A DNA stretch of 64,000 bases from JBBQZU01 sp038207425 (lineage in GTDB: Bacteria; Bacteroidota; Bacteroidia; Flavobacteriales_D; Cryomorphaceae): contig JBBQZU010000017.1 in NCBI GenBank assembly GCA_038207425.1, forward strand, positions 16,400 through 80,399, read 5' to 3'. Both the position numbers and the translations under genes were made by a program. Below, one piece after another: positions 34,210 to 41,042 of this stretch. Below the pieces are notes generated by a model. The model made no database searches. It saw nothing but the letters and a program-made list of their open reading frames with translations, and was not told the DNA's origin. Numbering within the stretch: position 1 is the first letter of the stretch; each line of letters starts with the position of its first letter.

Positions 34210-35022
34210 CTACCGAAACAGGGTTTTGACAAATGCCCGTGCGCTGTACTTTAATTCTGATCTGTTTACGGCCAATTGATAACATAGCTGCATTGCACGC
34301 ACCAAAAAGTACTCAGGTGTACTTCTGTGCTTTTTAAAAAAGGTCTTAAATGATTTTTCGATGACTTCGGCACGCTGATATGCGCTCCACGCTGAGCGGG
34401 ATGATACTTTTCCAATATGTACAATTTTGCTATCAAGGTGTTCTACCCGGATTCCCATCAAATGAGCTGTGTAGAAAAGATCAAGATCTTCGCTGTACAT
34501 AAAATAATCTTCGCTCCAACCGCCCATTTTCCAAAAGGTATCGCGGTGCAAAATGATGCTCGCTCCTATACTCCAATACTGTGCTTTGCCCGGTGAAACC
34601 AATTTGCGCCAATAATTGCCTAGGGTGGGTATCAGCATTTGCATTTGCTGCGCATGGCCATTTTCATCAGTAAGGCTTGTTACGTAAAGCACATTTTCAC
34701 TTCCGGTAAATATGGTATTATAGTCGCTCTTCAGCTTGTTGTTTACGAGTATGTCGGGATTCAAAAAATGAAGCCATTCACCCAATGCAGTTGCCGCAGC
34801 AAGGTTATTTCCTTTGGCAAAACCGTGATTGGTCTTGCTTTCTATAATGTGCAGATTGTTCTGTACCTGCAATGCAGCGACCGAACCATCACCAGAAGCA
34901 TTGTCAAATACAATCACTTCATGATTGGAATCCACGTGTTTTGTAATGGCTTCAACACATTGCCTTATTACATCGCCTCCGTTGTAGTTTACGGTAATGA
35001 TGCTGATATCGGGATGTAACAT
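34210..35022 (-). CDS. glycosyltransferase family 2 protein
   Basis: A 270-residue GT-A fold transferase. SIITVNYNGGDVI is the nucleotide-sugar binding start, VIVFDNASGDGS the following turn, HFLNPDI replaces the DxD metal motif, and EDLDLFYTAHLMG contains the ED pair of the acceptor region. The family resembles rhamnosyl- or polysaccharide-type transferases (WcaA/RfbF-like). No leader or membrane segment. The ATG at 35022 is used; the frame is open 23 codons upstream. It ends 4 bp from the convergent HMG-CoA lyase gene. Acceptor unknown. Confidence 0.88.
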   Translation of the reverse strand: MLHPDISIITVNYNGGDVIRQCVEAITKHVDSNHEVIVFDNASGDGSVAALQVQNNLHIIESKTNHGFAKGNNLAAATALGEWLHFLNPDILVNNKLKSDYNTIFTGSENVLYVTSLTDENGHAQQMQMLIPTLGNYWRKLVSPGKAQYWSIGASIILHRDTFWKMGGWSEDYFMYSEDLDLFYTAHLMGIRVEHLDSKIVHIGKVSSRSAWSAYQRAEVIEKSFKTFFKKHRSTPEYFLVRAMQLCYQLAVNRSELKYSARAFVKTLFR

Positions 35023-35223
35023 ATTAAAACCTTCATGAATTAAAATTCCATTTCGTGCATCGGAAAAACTCATCCAATACTGATTTTGCACATTTCATAC
35101 ATAAAAAGCGATCTATAAAATCAATATTGATACCCTCTGATGACTGAAATTCAGCATAGCTGCGACGTCAAGGAACTTCGGCGAAAGTACCGGTTTTATT
35201 CTTGCTTACAATAACTAATAAGG

Positions 35224-36492
35224 CTACGCTTTCTGCAACTCAATCAATGTAATTTCAGGCGGCATTCCCACCCTTCCGGGAAAGCCGATATATCCAAAAC
35301 CCCTGTTTACATATAGATGTTGTTTCCCTTCAGTATAAAGTCCGCCCCAACGCGGGTAGCGGTATTTCACGGGGCTCCATTTGATAATGCCCGGTATTTC
35401 CACCCCGAATTGCATACCGTGGGTATGGCCTGCCAGTGTGATATCAATTGCTGTTTTCCCCATTACTTCTGCGTCCCAATGAGACGGGTCATGCGAAAGA
35501 AGTATCTGAAACTTCTTCTCATCGCTATTTTTCATTGCTTCATTGAGTTTGCCATATTGGCTGAAACCGCCTAAACCCCAATTCTCCACGCCAAGGATTT
35601 CAATAATTTCTTCGCCTTCAGCTCCAAAGTCAATCTTCTCATTTAGCAGAAGCCTGAAGCCTATTGATTTGTGGTATTGCTTCAACCTTTCAATATTTTC
35701 TGCACGAACCTGGGCACTTGGCCACGTTACATAATCACCATAATCGTGGTTTCCCAAAATTGAAAACTTTCCGAGGCGGGCATTGAGTTTCGATAGTGTT
35801 TCTTCCCAACCGATAAGCTCATCTGCATAGTTGTTTACCATATCGCCGGTGAAAAGTATCAAATCGGGTTTCAGTTCATTCACCATGTCGATTCCGCGCT
35901 GCACCGCATCGTGGTTATTGAAAAAACTACCAATATGAATATCGCTTATATGAACTATTCTCAAACCATGCGCCCATTCTGGCAGATTGGCAAAAGAAAT
36001 TTTATTGCTCTCAACCCTGAACTGGTAGCGGCCGCGAACCATGCCATAAATTATTCCTAAGAAGGGAATTGCTGCCAAAGCCCACCCAAGCCTCGTAAGA
36101 AATTGCCACCGTGTAATATGACTTCCACCGCCTGCTTCGGGAGTATCGGTTTGAATAAAGTAAGTCGCAATTTTCCTGAAAAGGTGCAGAATGTCATCAA
36201 ACAGATGAAAAAACACAACGATGAGTTTCGGTATAAATAACATGAGTAATATTCCGAAACCCATGAAAAAGAAAAAGTAATCGATATTCTGTTGTGCCTG
36301 CCTGTAGGTGGCAAAAGCATAAATAACAAGGATATGCGCCCCAACCGATGTAACCCAATATAGCAAATACAGGGAAGTGCGCAGGTAGGGCCTGTTCCAT
36401 GATGATGTAATAAGTCGCAATGATTTGAAAGTGTATAGGTCTACTGCAATAAGTATTGCAATAAATATGAAAATGGGGAGATAGGCTTTCAT
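35224..36492 (-). CDS. membrane-bound metallophosphoesterase
   Basis: A 422-residue protein. Four hydrophobic helices fill residues ~1-150 (AYLPIFIFIAILIAVDLYTF, LYWVTSVGAHILVIYAF, YFFFMGFGILLMLFI and a later one near WALAAIPFLGIIYG). The calcineurin-like domain follows: VHISDIHIG, LFTGDMVNN, LGNHDYGDYV, LLSHDP and TLAGHTHGMQFG, all five metal blocks intact. YkuE-like proteins of this layout act on phospholipid-linked or other phosphoesters at the membrane. The ATG at 36492 starts the first helix; the open frame 42 codons upstream would overlap the neighbouring gene. Confidence 0.93.
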   Translation of the reverse strand: MKAYLPIFIFIAILIAVDLYTFKSLRLITSSWNRPYLRTSLYLLYWVTSVGAHILVIYAFATYRQAQQNIDYFFFFMGFGILLMLFIPKLIVVFFHLFDDILHLFRKIATYFIQTDTPEAGGGSHITRWQFLTRLGWALAAIPFLGIIYGMVRGRYQFRVESNKISFANLPEWAHGLRIVHISDIHIGSFFNNHDAVQRGIDMVNELKPDLILFTGDMVNNYADELIGWEETLSKLNARLGKFSILGNHDYGDYVTWPSAQVRAENIERLKQYHKSIGFRLLLNEKIDFGAEGEEIIEILGVENWGLGGFSQYGKLNEAMKNSDEKKFQILLSHDPSHWDAEVMGKTAIDITLAGHTHGMQFGVEIPGIIKWSPVKYRYPRWGGLYTEGKQHLYVNRGFGYIGFPGRVGMPPEITLIELQKA

Positions 36493-36509
36493 CTGAAATT
36501 TAAGATTCG

Positions 36510-36517
36510 CAAAACTA
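36510..36517 (-). promoter_or_regulatory. candidate -7 element TAGTTTTG for the phosphoesterase gene
   Basis: On the minus strand TAGTTTTG matches TAnnTTTG exactly and ends 17 bp before the ATG at 36492. No good -33 element is visible. Confidence 0.35.
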
Positions 36518-36580
36518 ACGCAAAAGGTGTCGTGTTGTTTGCACCCTGTGCCGAAAGGCCTTTGGTAGATACGAGCGGCT

Positions 36581-37417
36581 TCAATAGGCTGTGTAATGTC
36601 CTTCGAGCCAAGTCTCATTCTGTTCTAGGCTGAGTGAACCCACAGCAGGAGAATCGCTCATGGCGGCAGGGGTCATGGCAGCGTTTTTTTCTTTTCTATC
36701 TGCTGACCTTTTACTGGCTGTTTCGTTCATCATAACAACTGCTTCTTGGCTCCCTTGCGTTTTGTCCAAATCTTCCTGGTCATTTCCTTGAGTGATTTGG
36801 CTATTGGCTGATGAAGCACCCTGAATTTCAGCAGAAGAGTCGTCCATCGAAGAGGAGAATGCATTTCCGATTTTTTCTTCTTTTTTCAAATCAGCAATCA
36901 GAATCGGATTTTCATTTTCTGTTTCAATTGATTCTTGTGCGGGTATTGGTGCCTCTTTGGCTAATTCCGTAGTTAGTTCACTATTGCTTTCAAATGGTGC
37001 GGCTGCTGTAGCTTGCTGTGTTACTGTACTGTCCTGAATATTTTGCGAAGGCGCTGCCTTTCGCTCTGCAAGCAGTGGTTTCTCATTTTGCCCGAAAGGA
37101 TACGCCCACCAAATACCAACCAATACAGCAATGGAAGCTGCAGCGAGCAAGTAGGGCCGGGTCTTAAATAAAGGAAATAAAGCGCCACCTTTTGAAGCAT
37201 GCTTTTGCTCAAACGCTGCCATCAAGTTATTTTTTAGAATAACAGGGGCGTGCACTTCCTCAGTATGCGATGATTCAATCACAATTGACCGAAGCATTTC
37301 ATACTCTGACCTATCTGCAATATGAAGCAGCACAAAAGTTTTTTCGGCTGTGCCAAGCTCATCAAAGCTATACTGCATCAAGAGCGTATCTATTTCATAT
37401 GGTTCAATGGGTTTCAT
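36581..37417 (-). CDS. single-pass membrane protein, probable anti-sigma factor
   Basis: A 278-residue protein. The N-terminal ~85 residues (EIDTLLMQYSFDELGTAEKT, FVLLHIADRSEYEMLRSIVI) would lie in the cytoplasm and bind the sigma factor. One membrane helix spans ~100-118 (YLLAAASIAVLVGIWWAYPF). The remaining ~150 residues are a low-complexity, Glu/Ser/Gln-rich periplasmic tail. There is no zinc-binding motif. Its ATG overlaps the sigma factor's stop (4 bp), which supports the role. Confidence 0.72.
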   Translation of the reverse strand: MKPIEPYEIDTLLMQYSFDELGTAEKTFVLLHIADRSEYEMLRSIVIESSHTEEVHAPVILKNNLMAAFEQKHASKGGALFPLFKTRPYLLAAASIAVLVGIWWAYPFGQNEKPLLAERKAAPSQNIQDSTVTQQATAAAPFESNSELTTELAKEAPIPAQESIETENENPILIADLKKEEKIGNAFSSSMDDSSAEIQGASSANSQITQGNDQEDLDKTQGSQEAVVMMNETASKRSADRKEKNAAMTPAAMSDSPAVGSLSLEQNETWLEGHYTAY

Positions 37418-37995
37418 GTGGTTATGTTAGGATTGAATTCCTTCAAAATCACTGCGAGTTCGCGAAGGGTGTAAAATATTCTCGACTTTACCGTACCTTC
37501 TGATGTAGCGGTAATCTCGGCAATTTCTTTAATGCTCAACTCATGCTTAAAGCGCAATATGAAGGTATCTTTTTTATTTCCGTCTAATGTGTTTACGGCT
37601 TTGGAAAGCGCTTTTCTAAATTCACTTCTTTCCATCTGGTTGCTACCTTCACTTTCGTAAAATAGCGACGCAGCAAGCTCTGGTTCAGCGCGCTTTTGTA
37701 CTTCTTTATGCCGGTACTGATTTTTACACATATTATGGGCCATGCTGTAAATCCAGGTTTTAAAACTTCGTGAAGGGTCAAATAAGTCAGGCTTTTGAAT
37801 TACTTTCATAAACACTTCCTGTGTTTGGTCGCGGGCGAGTTCTTCATCATTCCAAAGCATTCGCGCGAAATATCGGTATAGTGCATCAGCATAGCGGTGG
37901 TAAAGGGTTTTAAAAGCTTCCTTATCACCCCTGGTTGATAACCGCATGAGCTCTTCATCGCTTATGCCATGTATGTCGCGTTTTAAAATTCTCAA
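37414..37995 (-). CDS. ECF-family RNA polymerase sigma factor
   Basis: A 193-residue ECF sigma factor. Region 2 runs from EAFKTLYHRYADALYRYFAR through ELARDQTQEVFMKVIQKPDL to FKTWIYSMAHNMCKNQYRHK. Region 4 is the HTH in LDGNKKDTFILRFKHELSIK, EIAEITATSEGTVKSRIFYT. It is unrelated in detail to the sigma factor at 18.9 kb. It overlaps both neighbours by 4 bp, so three genes (unknown secreted protein, sigma, anti-sigma) form one coupled unit. Confidence 0.95.
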   Translation of the reverse strand: MRILKRDIHGISDEELMRLSTRGDKEAFKTLYHRYADALYRYFARMLWNDEELARDQTQEVFMKVIQKPDLFDPSRSFKTWIYSMAHNMCKNQYRHKEVQKRAEPELAASLFYESEGSNQMERSEFRKALSKAVNTLDGNKKDTFILRFKHELSIKEIAEITATSEGTVKSRIFYTLRELAVILKEFNPNITT

Positions 37996-38951
37996 CGATT
38001 GGCGTAGTACTTTATAAAACTGTCTAAGGAATCAGCTTCCTTTTGAAATCCTTGTTGCTCCATGGCTTGGGCAAGCGGTTTAAGGGCTTGCAGCAGTCCT
38101 TTATCGGAGCTCGTGAGCGCTTCATTTATTTTTTTGCTCCAATCCATTTTTTCTGCAGCAAGTGTAAATCTTATCGTGTTGTTTTCTACTAATGCACTTG
38201 ATGACAGGGAGTATCCAAGCCCAATCATATGAAGACGGTCTGCATATTTGCGGAGCATCTCTTCAGGAATCGCAGGCGATATCCACATCGATTCCTTGCC
38301 GGAAAGGATCGAGTCAATAGATTTGCCCTGATATGCAGTACATTTTGAAGCGAAGATGTTATAAACCTTTGCTCTATTATTCAGGCCGTCTATAAGCTGG
38401 GCTATGCGCACTGCAATCAGATCCTGCATGCCCGAAGTGATACAAATTTCATTTGCTTTGGCTGATTTCATGGCATTGGCCCCGAATGATTTCATCACAG
38501 AGCTTATGAGTCCCTGCGATTCCATTTCCAAGAGGGCTATGCGCTCTGCCTTATCATTACCCAGCAGAAAGGCAGCCATAAACTGGTATGGAAGAATATA
38601 AGCAGTAACTGAATTTGAATTGATCAACATTTCGCAGGCAGATTTGGAGCCTCTACTTTCTATAAAATCAAATGCCAACAGCAAGTCAACATGCTCCTGC
38701 GATGATTCAATAATGGTCTTTGCATTTGAGCGAACCGCGTTGATTGCGGGAAAATAGTCGCCCGGATCGGATGCCCGTTGGGCTTTATAGGCCAGCCACC
38801 ATACTTCCACAGCGGTTTCGGGAGTGTAGGGGCTTGGTACTTTTTGTATTTGGTTCTGATAATACGATGCAGTATATCGTTCAAGCTCGAAGGGCTTTTG
38901 CGCACTGATCAGTATTGGCCAACAAAAAGCTATTAAAGTGAAAGTTCTCAT
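37992..38951 (-). CDS. secreted protein of unknown function, first gene of the sigma unit
   Basis: A 319-residue protein with a leader ending in ISAQ; an ATG at 38960 three codons upstream is an equal choice. The body is mostly helical (YQNQIQKVPSPYTPETAVEV, KTIIESSQEHVDLLLAFDFI, KADRLHMIGLGYS-like C-terminal part) and has no family I recognise. AVEVWWLAYKAQRASDPGDY hints at TPR-like helix pairs. Its stop overlaps the sigma gene start by 4 bp, so it may be the sensed or regulated envelope component. DUF4252 features are absent. Confidence 0.7.
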   Translation of the reverse strand: MRTFTLIAFCWPILISAQKPFELERYTASYYQNQIQKVPSPYTPETAVEVWWLAYKAQRASDPGDYFPAINAVRSNAKTIIESSQEHVDLLLAFDFIESRGSKSACEMLINSNSVTAYILPYQFMAAFLLGNDKAERIALLEMESQGLISSVMKSFGANAMKSAKANEICITSGMQDLIAVRIAQLIDGLNNRAKVYNIFASKCTAYQGKSIDSILSGKESMWISPAIPEEMLRKYADRLHMIGLGYSLSSSALVENNTIRFTLAAEKMDWSKKINEALTSSDKGLLQALKPLAQAMEQQGFQKEADSLDSFIKYYANR

Positions 38952-39048
38952 AATACCCATCAGTACACCCTTGGTGGAGTTGCGTTCATATTCTTGTTCA
39001 AAAATTACAACGGGTGCCAATTTACAAGGATAAACCCGCAATCGGTTG

Positions 39049-39056
39049 TACTTTCG
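39049..39056 (+). promoter_or_regulatory. candidate -7 element TACTTTCG before the DUF493 gene
   Basis: TACTTTCG is one base from TAnnTTTG and ends 6 bp before the ATG at 39063, implying an almost leaderless transcript. No -33 match. Confidence 0.3.
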
Positions 39057-39062
39057 CACCCC

Positions 39063-39338
39063 ATGAATGAAGCAGACTTCAACAGAATAAAATTACAGCT
39101 AGATGCAAGCCATGACTGGCCCGCGTTGTATATGTTTAAATTTATTGTACCATCCGAAAATGAAAAGGTAGCGCGTGTGGAAGCATTGTTTAATGCCGAA
39201 ACTGCAGAAATAAGACTCCGGCCTTCGAAAAATGGCAAGTACACCAGCATTACAGCGCGCGAAATTATGACAAGCTCTGATGCCGTAATGGACTGCTACG
39301 CTAAGGCAGCTCTTATTGAAGGATTAATAGCACTTTGA
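39063..39338 (+). CDS. DUF493 family protein (YbeD-like)
   Basis: A 91-residue cytoplasmic protein with the DUF493 ferredoxin-like layout: WPALYMFKFIVPSENEKVAR, VEALFNAETAEIRLRPSKNG, KYTSITAREIMTSSDAVMDC. Function unknown; E. coli YbeD is a structural relative without a defined role in this context. The ATG at 39063 is used since the open frame upstream to 38994 has no domain. The next gene starts 10 bp later. Confidence 0.88.
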   Translation: MNEADFNRIKLQLDASHDWPALYMFKFIVPSENEKVARVEALFNAETAEIRLRPSKNGKYTSITAREIMTSSDAVMDCYAKAALIEGLIAL

Positions 39339-39348
39339 TGAAGTATTT

Positions 39349-39714
39349 ATGCGCGAGATAGAACGTTACATACTTATTGGCCTGGTTACCATTTTTGTAG
39401 TGGTATTTCTGCGTTGGCTGAAGCGTTTTCTGCGACGCAATGAAATTCAGGAAAGCTTTCCATACGTGCATCCTTTCGGTAAAGGCACCCTTACGGGTAT
39501 AGAAGTCTTGGCTTTTGAACTTCCTGCAAGGGATAATGTGAAGACAGAAATCTTTTCAGATAATGGGCTTATGGTACTTTTTCTTTTCGAAGAATCACTG
39601 AAGGAAGGGAGCTACCAAAAAGGAATCGATCTGAGCGAACTTCCAAAAGGTTCCTATACTTTAAAAATCACCTTCTCGAACCAGATAACTTCAAGGCAAA
39701 TAAACGTAGGTTGA
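39349..39714 (+). CDS. small membrane-anchored protein with a sorting-domain-like beta fold
   Basis: A 121-residue protein. One N-terminal membrane helix (YILIGLVTIFVVVFLRWL) is followed by a basic patch (KRFLRRNE) and an ~80-residue beta domain. That domain reads like a T9SS type A sorting domain without its YPNP opener: VKTEIFSDNGLMVLFLFEES, GIDLSELPKGSYTLKITFSN and TSRQINV at the end. Because the helix has no cleavage site, the domain would stay attached to the inner membrane, with the basic patch suggesting either orientation. It is probably not T9SS cargo. Co-transcribed with the DUF493 gene. Confidence 0.65.
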   Translation: MREIERYILIGLVTIFVVVFLRWLKRFLRRNEIQESFPYVHPFGKGTLTGIEVLAFELPARDNVKTEIFSDNGLMVLFLFEESLKEGSYQKGIDLSELPKGSYTLKITFSNQITSRQINVG

Positions 39715-39758
39715 TAATTCTGGTGTCAAATATCTTTTTTGAAAAATTATGCGTTTAG

Positions 39759-40991
39759 ATGATAGCTATTTATTCAATTTACCTCTCAAATCTGACGGTG
39801 TATAAATTCATTTTAGTATTATTATTCTTTTTCATTCTGGATGCTGCTACGGCTCAGGTTTGGACTGAAATGCCTGTATTTCCAGGTGATGATCGCGATG
39901 ACGGAGTCTCTTTTGTATCGGGTAATAAAGGATTTTGTGGCACAGGACTTTTGCCATGGTTTGCAGCTTCACGTGATTTTTATGTATTCAATTTTGAAAC
40001 TGAATCATGGAGCACTGCAGACCCAATGCCCGTAGGTCTTGAGCGTCAATATGCCTGCGGTTTCTCGCTCGGAAATTACGGTTTCGTATTTGGCGGAGTG
40101 GGTAATAGTGGTTGGCTCAATGATATGTGGAGATATGATATAGACTCCGATGCATGGAATAGCATGACCCCAATGCCAGCAGAAGGTAGGAGTGGAGCAG
40201 CGTCTTTTCAGGTTGGAGAGCTGGCTTATGTGCTCGGTGGCCGCTTCGCAAATGGAGCTCTTTCTGATGAACTTTGGTGCTACAATCTTGTAAGCGATAC
40301 TTGGGAACAAATGCAGAATTTTCCCTTTGGGCCGAGATGGAGGGCTGGCGCAGCGGCTTTAAATGGCAAGGGTTATCTTGCTTTCGGCCTAATTGCCGAA
40401 GGCCAATTTAGCAATGAGCTTTTTGAGTACATCCCTGAAACCGATTCCTGGCTTGAGCTGCCATCATTTCCCGGAATAGGTCGAACTTACACAAGCATTA
40501 CCGCCCACATTGATCAATTATACGCTTTTGGCGGACTTGGTGCCGATGGTACTTATTACAATGATCTATGGCGGTACAGCATAAGCTCTCAATCCTGGGT
40601 GTCGCTCGCTGCACTGCCTTCTTTTGGCCGAAAAGGCGGTATGGTGATGGCACAGGATTTCGGCTTTTACTATACCACCGGAATAAATATCGATAACCTG
40701 CGGCTAAGCGAAACATGGAAAGTTGATTTAACTACCAATGTCGAATCAATCAACGCTGTGCTGAAGGCGCGCATATTTCCAAATCCGAATACCGGGATAT
40801 TTAGCTTCAACGTTGACTACATCTCACCAATAAAATGCGCTGTAAATACACCTGAAGGACTTCTGGTATATACATCGGAATTTACAAAAAGTGAAAACAA
40901 TCTTGACCTGAGTCATTTACCGGCGGGTATCTACATCATAAACATTTCGGGAAATGAAATAAATGAAAACATCAGACTTATAAAGTTGTAG
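39759..40991 (+). CDS. kelch-repeat secreted protein with T9SS type A sorting domain
   Basis: A 410-residue protein with a leader of ~32 residues ending in ATAQ. Six kelch-type blades follow (for example GFVFGGVGNSGWLNDMWRYD, AYVLGGRFANGALSDELWCY, LYAFGGLGADGTYYNDLWRY), each with the GG doublet and WxYD end. The C-terminal ~75 residues (ARIFPNPNTGIFSFNVDY to IRLIKL) form a type A sorting domain. Kelch propellers bind proteins or sugars; galactose-oxidase activity is not suggested. A bidirectional terminator separates it from convergent clpC. Confidence 0.9.
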   Translation: MIAIYSIYLSNLTVYKFILVLLFFFILDAATAQVWTEMPVFPGDDRDDGVSFVSGNKGFCGTGLLPWFAASRDFYVFNFETESWSTADPMPVGLERQYACGFSLGNYGFVFGGVGNSGWLNDMWRYDIDSDAWNSMTPMPAEGRSGAASFQVGELAYVLGGRFANGALSDELWCYNLVSDTWEQMQNFPFGPRWRAGAAALNGKGYLAFGLIAEGQFSNELFEYIPETDSWLELPSFPGIGRTYTSITAHIDQLYAFGGLGADGTYYNDLWRYSISSQSWVSLAALPSFGRKGGMVMAQDFGFYYTTGINIDNLRLSETWKVDLTTNVESINAVLKARIFPNPNTGIFSFNVDYISPIKCAVNTPEGLLVYTSEFTKSENNLDLSHLPAGIYIINISGNEINENIRLIKL

Positions 40992-41010
40992 CAGCAATAT
41001 TACTAAATTA

Positions 41011-41038
41011 AAAAAGGCCCTTTCGGGCCCTTTTTTTT
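41011..41038. terminator. bidirectional terminator between the kelch gene and clpC
   Basis: A-run, GGCCC (41016-41020), loop TTTC, GGGCC (41025-41029), one unpaired C and a run of eight T residues. The A- and T-runs on the two sides allow it to serve both convergent genes. Confidence 0.75.
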
Positions 41039-41042
41039 CTTG

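Noticed and set aside
36493..36618. A longer N-terminus for the membrane phosphoesterase
   Set aside because: It would overlap the neighbouring anti-sigma gene and place a soluble, cysteine-containing stretch before the first membrane helix; a -7 element lies at 36510-36517.
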